Source: JAICJJ01 sp039809985
Lineage (GTDB): Bacteria; Chloroflexota; Chloroflexia; Thermomicrobiales; UBA6265
DNA length: 6,268 nucleotides
Assembly (NCBI GenBank): GCA_039809985.1
Contig: JBDHWC010000150.1
Span: forward strand, 1 to 6,268
Direction of reading: 5' to 3'
Shown: in pieces, positions 1 through 5,677 of the stretch
How positions within the stretch are numbered: position 1 is the first letter of the stretch
Layout: each line of letters opens with the position of its first letter
Position numbers and translations under genes: made by a program
Notes under the pieces: model-generated
Told to the model about the DNA's origin: nothing
Database searches by the model: none
What the model saw: only the letters and a program-made list of their open reading frames with translations

Positions 1-42
1 CGTCTGTCAGGCGACGGCGCGAGCGGGGAAGCAACAGGCTCA

Positions 43-63
43 GGGGAGGGCCGAGCCCTCCCC
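43..63. repeat. Perfect 9-bp hairpin in repeat unit 1
   Basis: GGGGAGGGC (43-51) and GCCCTCCCC (55-63) are exact inverted copies around the 3-nt loop CGA. Repeat unit 2 has its own shorter inverted repeat at a comparable offset, CGGGCT (145-150) with AGCCCG (158-163). Hairpin-forming ability may therefore be a property of the repeat. There is no T-tract on either side, so this is not an obvious intrinsic terminator, although it could terminate an upstream gene lying outside the window. Confidence 0.55.
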
Positions 64-97
64 CGAAACCCCAACAGCCGCGGCGCGGCCGTTTCCC

Positions 98-111
98 GGT
101 GGGAACCCACC
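98..111. repeat. Short inverted repeat at end of unit 1
   Basis: GGTGGG (98-103) and CCCACC (106-111) are inverted around AA. They overlap a second inverted pair, TTCCC (93-97) and GGGAA (101-105). The two pairings are mutually exclusive, so only one can form at a time. No function is evident. Confidence 0.35.
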
Positions 112-343
112 CCTGTCAGGCGGCAGCGGGAGAGGGGAAGATATCGGGCTGTGGGAGAGCCCGGCCCTTTCACGGACCCCCGGATAGCCGTTGAGTGGCT
201 GCTTCCAGTCGGGTGCGCGTTCCTGTCTCTCGCCGCAGCGGGAGAGCAGGCGGAAACTGGACCAGATAAGCACGAAGTCCTCTCGCGGACCTTCCGAGTC
301 TCACGGCGCGGCCGCTTCCCTACGGACACCTTCCCAGTCCCAA

Positions 344-371
344 ATCCCCCATCCCCCATCCCCAATCCCCA
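344..371. repeat. Heptamer tandem repeat, G-quadruplex candidate on minus strand
   Basis: Four head-to-tail heptamers of the form ATCCCC(C/A) occupy 344-350, 351-357, 358-364 and 365-371. A weaker copy, AGTCCCA, lies at 336-342. On the minus strand this gives six successive G-runs of 4, 4, 5, 5, 3 and 3 bases, separated by loops of only 2-4 bases (3-4 at the ends, 2 in the middle). That pattern fits a stable intramolecular G-quadruplex; the plus strand could form an i-motif. The tract ends 48 bp before the start codon of the downstream oxidase gene, on its template strand. Heptanucleotide tandem repeats of this sort are known from intergenic DNA of several bacteria, notably cyanobacteria. Confidence 0.75.
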
Positions 372-419
372 GGAATTTGCGACGATGCGCGGAGTCGGCG
401 GGGCGGACAGGGGGCGGCG

Positions 420-2861
420 ATGCGCGAGCGGGCGTCGGTGGTGATCGTCGGGGCCGGGATCGTCGGCAGCGCGGCGGCCCACCACTTGGCGCGGCTCGGC
501 TGGCGCGACATGGTGCTGCTGGATCAGGGGCCGCTGCCGCAGGCGGGCGGCTCGACCTCGCACGCGCCGGGGATCGTCTTCCAGACCTCGGCCTCGAAGG
601 TGCTGACCCGCTTCGCGATGGAGACGGTCGCGCTGCTCGGCGGCCTCGAGCACGAGGGGCGGCCGTGCTGGCACGGCGTCGGCAGTCTCGAGGTGGCGGA
701 AACCCCGGCCCGCTGGGACGACCTGCGGCGGAAACTCGGCTGGGCCCGCTCGTGGGGGGTCGACGGGCGGCTGGTCGCGCCCGGCGAGGCGGCGAGGCTG
801 CTGCCGCTGCTCGACCCGGGCCGGATTCTCGGCGCCTACCACGTGCCGACCGACGGCGTGACCAAGCCGGTCTGGGCGAGCGCGGAACTGCGGCGGTCGG
901 CGGGCGACGCGATCGAGGTGCACGAGCGGACGCCGGTGGTCGGGATCGATGTCGAGCGGGGGCGGGTGACCGGCGTCGTGACGCCGGCAGGGAGGATCGC
1001 GACCGACCGGGTGCTGGCCTGCGGCGGGATCTGGGGGCCGCGGCTCGGGGCGATGGCGGGGGTCGCCATCCCGCTGGCGCCGGTCGAGCACCAACTGGCG
1101 TGGACGACGCCGCTGGCCGAGCTGGCGGGGGAGACGCGCGAGATCGCGCAGCCGGTGCTGCGCCATCAGGACCGGGACCTCTACTTCCGGCAGCGGCGCG
1201 ACGGCTACGCGGTCGGCAGTTACGCCCACGAGCCGGTGCTGGTCGACCCCGGGGCGATCCGGCCGCACGCCGAGAGCGGCGACATGCCGGCCTCCCACCC
1301 GTTCGACGCGGCCGGGTTCGCGCCGGCGTGGCGCGACGCGGTGGCGCTCCTGCCGGCGCTCGGCGCGGTCGAGGTGGCCGAGGCGGTGAACGGCATCTTC
1401 TCCTTCACCCCGGACGGGATGCCGGTGATGGGGGAGGCGGCCGACGTCCGCGGCTTCTGGTCGGCGCAGGCGATCTGGATCACCCACGCCGGCGGCGCGG
1501 CCCGGGCGGTCGCCGAGTGGATGACCAACGGCCGGGCCGAACTCGACCTGCGGGAGTGCGACATCAACCGGTTCGAGCCGCACCAGCGGACCCCGGCCTA
1601 CGTCCGCGCCCGCGGCGCGCAGCAGTACCGCGAGGTCTACGACGTCATCCACCCCTTGCAGCCGATGGACGAGCCGCGGCCGCTGCGGGTCAGCCCCTTC
1701 GCCGAGCGGCAGCGGGCGCTCGGGGCGGTGATGTTCGAGGGGCGCGGCTGGGAGCAGCCGCGCTGGCACGCCGCCAACGAGCCGCTGCTGGCGCGGTGGC
1801 CGGTCGCGTCGCGCGGCGGCTGGAACGGCCGCTTCTGGTCGCCGGTCGCCGGCGCGGAGCACATGGCGACGCGGGAGGGGGTCGCCCTCTTCGACATGTC
1901 GCCCTTGCCGAAGATCGGGGTCGAGGGGCCGGGCGCGGCGGCGTTCCTCGGCACGGTCTGCTCGGCCAAGGTCGACCGCCCGGTCGGCAGCGTCGCCTAC
2001 GCCCTGCTGCTCGACGAGACGGGCGGCATCCGGAGCGACGTCACGGTGGCCCGGCTGGCCGAGGAGCGGTTCCAGCTCGGGGCGAACGGGCCGCTCGACC
2101 TCGTCTGGCTGGACCGGCACCTGCCGCGGGACGGCAGTGTCCTCCTGCGCGACCTGACCGGGTCGCTCGCCTGCCTCGGCCTCTGGGGGCCGCTGGCGCG
2201 GGAGGTGGTGGCGCGGGCCAGCGACGACGACTGGGGCGACGCCGCCTTCCCGTACTACACGGCCCGACAGCGGGCGGTCGGGGAGGTGCCGGTCACCGCG
2301 TTGCGCGTCTCGTACGTCGGCGAGTTGGGGTGGGAACTGTACGTCTCACCGGAGTACGGGCTGCGGCTCTGGGACCGGCTCTGGGCGGCGGGGGAGTCGT
2401 TGGGGATCGTCGCTGCGGGGCGGGCCGCGTTCGACACGCTGCGGCTGGAGAAGGGCTACCGCCTCTGGGGCGTCGACATGACGTCGGAGGACCGACCGGA
2501 CGAGGCCGGGGTCGGCTTCGCGGTTCGGCCCGGCCAGCGGTCGTTCGTCGGGCGCGAGGCGGTGCTCGCGGCGCGGGACGCGCCGCCGACCCGGCGGCTC
2601 TGCTGCCTGACGCTCGACGTCGGCTCCGCGGTGGTGATGGGCAAGGAGCCGATCTGGGCCGGCGGCGAGGTCGTCGGCTACGTGACCAGCGCCGGGTACG
2701 GGCGGGCGGTCGACCGCAGCATCGCCTACGGCTGGCTGCCGGCCCGCCTCGCCGCGCCCGACAGCCGGGTGCAGGTCGAGTACTTCGGGGAGCGGCTCTG
2801 GGCGACCGTGCGGGAGGAGCCGCTCTGGGACCCGGAGGGACGACGCGTCCGCGGCTGCTGA
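420..2861 (+). CDS. dmg: Dimethylglycine oxidase (FAD oxidoreductase-GcvT fusion)
   Basis: This 813-residue cytoplasmic flavoenzyme is predicted to oxidise N,N-dimethylglycine to sarcosine and pass the released methylene to tetrahydrofolate as 5,10-methylene-THF. The N-terminal half is a DAO-type FAD domain: GAGIVG at 11-16 binds the dinucleotide, and GGSTSHAPG at 43-51 carries His48, the covalent FAD attachment site of this family. His224 (in VEHQ) and Tyr255 (in DLYF) match the amine-site residues known from Arthrobacter dimethylglycine oxidase. A bridging FAO-type segment (about 380-425) contains NRFEPHQRTPAYV and HPLQP. A GcvT folate domain (about 424-700) and its C-terminal barrel (about 705-805) follow. 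Asp540 in GGIRSDVTVARL matches the catalytic folate-site Asp. Length is close to the roughly 830 residues of the Arthrobacter enzyme and all key residues are intact. An AGGGGG Shine-Dalgarno 5 nt before ATG 420 supports the start. Sarcosine or dimethylglycine dehydrogenase is the alternative, since the electron acceptor cannot be read from sequence. Confidence 0.9.
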   Translation: MRERASVVIVGAGIVGSAAAHHLARLGWRDMVLLDQGPLPQAGGSTSHAPGIVFQTSASKVLTRFAMETVALLGGLEHEGRPCWHGVGSLEVAETPARWDDLRRKLGWARSWGVDGRLVAPGEAARLLPLLDPGRILGAYHVPTDGVTKPVWASAELRRSAGDAIEVHERTPVVGIDVERGRVTGVVTPAGRIATDRVLACGGIWGPRLGAMAGVAIPLAPVEHQLAWTTPLAELAGETREIAQPVLRHQDRDLYFRQRRDGYAVGSYAHEPVLVDPGAIRPHAESGDMPASHPFDAAGFAPAWRDAVALLPALGAVEVAEAVNGIFSFTPDGMPVMGEAADVRGFWSAQAIWITHAGGAARAVAEWMTNGRAELDLRECDINRFEPHQRTPAYVRARGAQQYREVYDVIHPLQPMDEPRPLRVSPFAERQRALGAVMFEGRGWEQPRWHAANEPLLARWPVASRGGWNGRFWSPVAGAEHMATREGVALFDMSPLPKIGVEGPGAAAFLGTVCSAKVDRPVGSVAYALLLDETGGIRSDVTVARLAEERFQLGANGPLDLVWLDRHLPRDGSVLLRDLTGSLACLGLWGPLAREVVARASDDDWGDAAFPYYTARQRAVGEVPVTALRVSYVGELGWELYVSPEYGLRLWDRLWAAGESLGIVAAGRAAFDTLRLEKGYRLWGVDMTSEDRPDEAGVGFAVRPGQRSFVGREAVLAARDAPPTRRLCCLTLDVGSAVVMGKEPIWAGGEVVGYVTSAGYGRAVDRSIAYGWLPARLAAPDSRVQVEYFGERLWATVREEPLWDPEGRRVRGC

Positions 2862-2883
2862 CGCGCGAGGAAGGGGAGGGGAG

Positions 2884-3546
2884 ATGCCGACGACGGACGA
2901 CCAACTGCTCGACACGCTGCGAGACCGGCTCTACGTGCCGGTCGTCTCCGACGTGCTCGACGGTCTCGGGTTGGTGAACCAAGCGCTCGACGAGCGGCTG
3001 CGGCCGCTCGCGCCGGAGATGCGGCTGGTCGGGCGGGCGCACACCGCGCTGACCGCCGACGTCTACCAACGGGCGGCCGAGCCGTACCGGCTTGAGATCG
3101 CCTCGGTCGACAGCCTGAAGCCGTACGACGTGATGGTCGCCTCGACCGGGCGGTCGAAGCGGACCTGCTTCTGGGGCGAACTCCTCTCGACCGCCTCGGT
3201 GGCGCGGGGCGCCACCGGCTGCCTGATCGACGGCTACGTCCGCGACGTGCTGCGGATCGTCGAGATGGGGTTCCCGGTCTTCGCCACCGGCATCCGGCCG
3301 GTCGACTCGTCGTACCGGTCGGAGGTGGTCGCCTACGGCGTGCCGGTCGAGGTCGGCGGCGTGCGGGTGACCGAGGGGGACGTCGTCTTCGGTGACTACG
3401 ACGGCGTGGTGATCATCCCGCAGGCGCGCTTGGCCGAGGTGGTCGACCTCGCGCTGGCGAAGGTCGAAGGGGAGAACCACACCCGGGAGATGCTCCGGGC
3501 CGGGTCGACGCTGCGGGAGGTCTACGACAAGTTCGGCGTGCTGTAG
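2884..3546 (+). CDS. RraA-family / HMG-aldolase-like protein
   Basis: The 220-residue protein has the RraA/class II pyruvate-aldolase fold signature. SDVLDGLG is at 22-29, GELL at 98-101, and IDGYVRD at 115-121 carries the Arg120-Asp121 pair that binds substrate and divalent metal in HMG/CHA aldolases. GIRPVDSSYR is at 136-145 and GVRVTEGDVVFGDYDGVVIIP at 159-179. Enzymes of this fold cleave 4-hydroxy-2-oxo acids or decarboxylate oxaloacetate; E. coli RraA itself inhibits RNase E. The acidic residue usually found 3-5 positions after the RD pair is displaced: 122-126 are V, L, R, I, V and the first Glu is at 127. The gene starts 22 bp after the oxidase stop with GGAGG 4 nt ahead of ATG, so the two are almost certainly co-transcribed. 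Annotations such as 'dimethylmenaquinone methyltransferase' for this family are historical errors. The substrate is unknown; a catabolic aldolase or decarboxylase is more likely than an RNase E regulator. Confidence 0.85.
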   Translation: MPTTDDQLLDTLRDRLYVPVVSDVLDGLGLVNQALDERLRPLAPEMRLVGRAHTALTADVYQRAAEPYRLEIASVDSLKPYDVMVASTGRSKRTCFWGELLSTASVARGATGCLIDGYVRDVLRIVEMGFPVFATGIRPVDSSYRSEVVAYGVPVEVGGVRVTEGDVVFGDYDGVVIIPQARLAEVVDLALAKVEGENHTREMLRAGSTLREVYDKFGVL

Positions 3547-3571
3547 CGGCAACCAGCGGCGTCTCGGAGGT

Positions 3572-3606
3572 CGGGGTGGGCCGGGCGGGACGCCCGGCCC
3601 ACCCTG
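3572..3606. terminator. Strong palindrome between convergent genes, likely bidirectional terminator
   Basis: GGGTGGGCCGGGCG (3574-3587) and its exact reverse complement (3591-3604) form a 14-bp stem around the loop GGA. It can be lengthened by a G-T wobble (3573/3605) and a C-G pair (3572/3606). It lies 25 bp after the stop of the RraA-like gene and 36 bp beyond the stop of the convergent gene, the expected place for a shared terminator. There is no T-tract on either strand, so it may work with Rho, as a U-less terminator, or as an mRNA 3'-end stabiliser. Confidence 0.7.
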
Positions 3607-3642
3607 CGGTGCCCGAGCCGTGCCGACGGTCGGGGTCGGTGC

Positions 3643-4611
3643 TCAGAGTTGCTCGACCGCCACCCGGCGCACGTCGAGTTGGACGCCTTGGCTCCAGATA
3701 CCGACTTGGCCGGGGGCGGCCCGCAGTTCCTCGCCGCGGGCGTTCTCGGCCTGCGCCACCAACGTGCCGTCGACCAGGAAGCGAACGTCGCCGCCGCGCA
3801 GTTCGAGCCGGTAGGTGTGCCAGTCGTTGCCCGGCGTGAACGGGGCGCGGGCGAGGGTCGGGTCCTGGTCGTAGCCGTCCGGCCAGTTCGTCGCGTCGGT
3901 GATGCGGGCCACCGGCGCTTGGCTGTCGCACGGGTAGATCGGGCCGCCGCCCCAGACCGTGCCGTTGGCGACGCCGGCGACGAGGCCGAAGCTCTGGTTG
4001 CAGAAGCCGGGGCTGATGTCGCTGACGCGCGCCTCGACCTCGATCGCGAAGTCGCCGCTGGGAGCGACGCCGGGCACGGCGAGCCACTGCTCGGCATTGC
4101 CGCCCCCGCCGACGAAGGACAACAGGCCGTCCGCGACCTGCCAACTGCCGCCGGCGAGTTGGCCGAAGGCCGCGGCGTCGGCAAAGGTGGCGAGCGGGGC
4201 GACCGGCTGCGGGGTCGCGGGGGTCGCCGCGGCAGGGGTCAGGCCGTCGTCGATGCTCGGCATGACGACGGCGACCTCGGTCGACGGCGGGGTGGCGTCG
4301 GACTGCGGCGGGGCGGCGACGGCGACGGTTTCTGGGGTTCCGGTGGTGCCGGCGGCCGATTCCGGCGCTTCGGTCGGCATCCCCTCGTCGGACACCTCGG
4401 GCGCGGGCGTGCTGAACCGGATCGCCCGCGGGGTCGGCGTCGACCGGTCGAGGGCGGCGACGGCGGTCGGCGGGGCCGGCTCCGCGGACGGAGCGGCGCC
4501 GCCGCGCCACGTCGACCAGACGGCGAGCGCGAGCAGCGCCGAGGCGACGAGCGTGGTGATCGCGGCGACCACGATCGGGTTGCGGATCAGCCTGCGGCGC
4601 GGGTCGTCCAT
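3643..4611 (-). CDS. Membrane-anchored protein with lectin/DUF1080-like domain
   Basis: This 322-residue protein is predicted to be anchored in the membrane and exposed outside. An Arg-rich N-terminus (RRRLIR, 5-10) precedes one hydrophobic helix at about 12-33, giving an N-in/C-out topology with no lipobox Cys. Residues 37-140 form a Pro/Ala/Thr/Ser-rich, low-complexity linker. The domain at about 141-322 looks like a concanavalin A-like jelly roll of the LamG or DUF1080 (3-keto-disaccharide hydrolase) type: GSWQVADGLLSF (155-166), GDFAIEVEARV (186-196), NDWHTYRLELRGGDVRFLVDGTLV (262-285) and a closing PGQVGIWS...VRRVAVEQL. Cys204 and Cys228 could form a disulfide. A start at 4611 fits the membrane anchor at the N-terminus and a GGAGG 11 nt upstream. 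The frame stays open to 4908, but that extension lacks protein character and would overlap thiD. Binding to or cleavage of a carbohydrate is an inference; I see no assignable catalytic residues. It converges on the oxidase operon and diverges from thiD. Confidence 0.75.
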   Translation of the reverse strand: MDDPRRRLIRNPIVVAAITTLVASALLALAVWSTWRGGAAPSAEPAPPTAVAALDRSTPTPRAIRFSTPAPEVSDEGMPTEAPESAAGTTGTPETVAVAAPPQSDATPPSTEVAVVMPSIDDGLTPAAATPATPQPVAPLATFADAAAFGQLAGGSWQVADGLLSFVGGGGNAEQWLAVPGVAPSGDFAIEVEARVSDISPGFCNQSFGLVAGVANGTVWGGGPIYPCDSQAPVARITDATNWPDGYDQDPTLARAPFTPGNDWHTYRLELRGGDVRFLVDGTLVAQAENARGEELRAAPGQVGIWSQGVQLDVRRVAVEQL

Positions 4612-4828
4612 CCGAGCCAGAACCTCCGAGCCGTCCGGTCGCCGGGGCGGGAGGCCCGGTCGCAAGGTGCGGGAATGGGGAGGGTACTGTCTCCGGGCCG
4701 GTTCGGGAAGCGGAAACGGCGTCAGCGCGGCATGCGAGGGGGGCTGTGCTACCCTCCCGGCGGGCGGCGCTCCCGGCTGCCGGGACGGTCGCCACGACCG
4801 ACGTGCCGCCAAGCAGGGGACGACCACC
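4612..4828. promoter_or_regulatory. Divergent promoter region between surface-protein gene and thiD
   Basis: This 217-bp gene-free stretch must hold the promoters of both flanking genes. An exact 9-bp inverted repeat, GGGAGGGTA (4678-4686) and TACCCTCCC (4750-4758), lies 107 and 111 bp from the two start codons. Each arm read outward begins TACCCT, which fits the loose TAnnnT form of a -10 box; the plus-strand copy is preceded by TG at the extended -10 position (4747-4748). Only weak -35 candidates exist (GCGGCA at 4727-4732; TTCCCG on the minus strand at 4709-4704), each 17 nt from its -10. The repeat could be an operator instead. No TPP riboswitch consensus (CTGAGA, ACCTGA or the conserved pyrophosphate-site strings) is seen. 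Confidence 0.4.
4771..4800 (+). promoter_or_regulatory. Two back-to-back hairpins in the thiD leader
   Basis: TCCCGG-CTG-CCGGGA (4771-4785) is followed with no gap by CGGTCG-CCA-CGACCG (4786-4800). Both have perfect 6-bp stems and 3-nt loops. The second ends 14 bp before the AGGGGA ribosome binding site of thiD, so in a transcript both would sit just upstream of translation initiation. They could be an RNA leader element controlling thiDE, a DNA-level operator, or chance structure in GC-rich DNA. No match to a known thiamine riboswitch is apparent. Confidence 0.4.
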
Positions 4829-5677
4829 GTGAGCGCTGCCGCCGACCGCCCCGCGCCGCCGAAGGCGATGACGATCGCCGGCTCCGACTCCGGCGGTGGC
4901 GCGGGCATCCAAGCCGACCTGAAGACCTTCGCCGCGCTCGGCTGCTACGGCACCAGCGCGGTCACCGCGGTCACCGCCCAGAACACGATGATGGTGCTGG
5001 CGGTGGCGGAAGTGCCGGAGGAAGTGGTCATCCTCCAGATCGACGGCGTGCTGGAGGACATCGGGGCCGACGCGGTGAAGACGGGGATGCTCTCCAGCGA
5101 GTCGATCGTGGTCAACGTCGCCGACCGGCTGGAGGCGTGGGGCGTCCGCAACCTCGTCGTCGACCCGGTGATGGTCGCCAAGAGCGGCGACGCGCTGCTG
5201 CAGCCGACGGCGGTGCGGGCGGTGGCGGAGAAGCTGCTGCCGCTGGCCAAGGTGGTGACGCCGAACCTGCCGGAGGCGGCGGTCCTCGCCCGTCGCGAGG
5301 TGCACGACGAGGCCGGGGCGCGGGAGGCGGCGAAGGCGATCTTCGACCTCGGGCCGAGCGTGGTGGTGGTCAAGGGCGGCCACCTGCCGGGCCGGCCGGT
5401 CGACCTGGTCTACGACGGCTCCGGCTTCGTCGAGCTCGAGGCGGAACGGGTCGAGACGGCGAACACGCACGGCACCGGCTGCACCTTCTCGGCGGCGATC
5501 ACCGCCTACCTGGCGCACGGGCTGCCGACGCTGGAGGCGATCGCCGCCGCCAAGGCGTACCTGACCGGCGCGCTGCGCGCCAGCTACCAAGTCGGCGACG
5601 ACCGCGGCCACTCGCCGGTCAACCACTTCTGGGCGGTGACGGTCCCCGAGGTGATGGCCCCGGAGCGGGCGTCGTGA
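4829..5677 (+). CDS. thiD: Hydroxymethylpyrimidine kinase / HMP-phosphate kinase
   Basis: This cytoplasmic kinase phosphorylates 4-amino-5-hydroxymethyl-2-methylpyrimidine (HMP) twice with ATP to give HMP diphosphate, the pyrimidine donor for thiamine phosphate. The 282-residue length is normal, with about 13 extra N-terminal residues. MTIAGSDSGGGAGIQADLKTF (14-34) is the ribokinase-fold N-terminal signature. AVTAQNT (47-53) carries the HMP-contacting Gln51, KTGMLSS is at 84-90, and VDPVMVAKSG (111-120) is characteristic of ThiD. NLPEA is at 146-150. THGTGCTFSAAI (213-224) provides the anion hole and the catalytic-site Cys218. The GTG start at 4829 is preferred because AGGGGA sits 8 nt upstream; the internal ATG at 4868 has only a poorly spaced AAGG. 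There is no ThiE domain fused behind it; thiE follows as a separate overlapping gene. Confidence 0.95.
   Translation: MSAAADRPAPPKAMTIAGSDSGGGAGIQADLKTFAALGCYGTSAVTAVTAQNTMMVLAVAEVPEEVVILQIDGVLEDIGADAVKTGMLSSESIVVNVADRLEAWGVRNLVVDPVMVAKSGDALLQPTAVRAVAEKLLPLAKVVTPNLPEAAVLARREVHDEAGAREAAKAIFDLGPSVVVVKGGHLPGRPVDLVYDGSGFVELEAERVETANTHGTGCTFSAAITAYLAHGLPTLEAIAAAKAYLTGALRASYQVGDDRGHSPVNHFWAVTVPEVMAPERAS

Larger units (their letters stand above)
4..330. repeat. Three degenerate ~110-bp tandem repeat units
   Basis: Three units begin at about 4, 113 and 223, so the period is 109-110 bp. Units 1 and 2 share CTGTCAGGCG and match at 24 of 28 positions over 4-31 and 113-140. Units 2 and 3 share GCAGCGGGAGAG at 123-134 and 235-246. 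A second anchor near each unit's end also repeats in register: GGCCGTTTCCC at 87-97, GGCTGCTTCC at 197-206 and GGCCGCTTCCC at 310-320. The 17-mer at 81-97 recurs at 304-320 with one mismatch. The copies are diverged between anchors and contain no recognisable coding potential. This is probably an intergenic repeat family. Function is unknown. Confidence 0.6.
1..419. other. Non-coding leader region upstream of the oxidase gene
   Basis: No reading frame here has a plausible ribosome binding site together with protein-like composition. Open frames on both strands translate to low-complexity Arg/Pro/Gly/Ser-rich peptides typical of GC-rich DNA read out of frame. The stretch holds the tandem repeats, hairpins and heptamer array listed separately. 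I found no convincing -35/-10 pair for the downstream gene. A TTGCGA box at 377-382 resembles a -35 element, but nothing like a -10 follows at the right distance. Confidence 0.6.

Noticed and set aside
1..330. CRISPR array
   Set aside because: The repeats are about 110 bp, degenerate and tandem without unique spacers of constant length, and no cas genes are present.
40..444. Small open frames in the leader region (both strands)
   Set aside because: No supporting ribosome binding sites; they run through the tandem repeats and the heptamer tract, and their peptides are low complexity.
191..2977. 928-codon plus-strand open frame overlapping the oxidase gene
   Set aside because: Its translation is Arg/Gly/Ala-rich low complexity with no domains, while the overlapping frame 420-2861 encodes a clear full-length enzyme. 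It is a GC-rich shadow frame.
3959..4828. Long upstream in-frame extension of thiD
   Set aside because: The frame is open only because of high GC. The extension is antisense to the surface-protein gene and lacks protein character. GTG 4829 has a good Shine-Dalgarno and matches normal ThiD length.
4612..4828. TPP riboswitch upstream of thiD
   Set aside because: I looked for the conserved CTGAGA and ACCTGA-type strings and did not find them. A covariance search would be decisive.
4612..4908. N-terminal extension of the surface-protein gene to 4908
   Set aside because: It would bury the membrane anchor internally, adds Pro/Arg-rich low-complexity residues and overlaps the thiD start. The GGAGG before 4611 supports the shorter form.
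3413..5626. 737-codon minus-strand open frame spanning thiD and the surface-protein gene
   Set aside because: It is antisense to thiD and out of frame with the surface-protein gene, with an Arg/Pro/Asp-rich composition typical of shadow frames.
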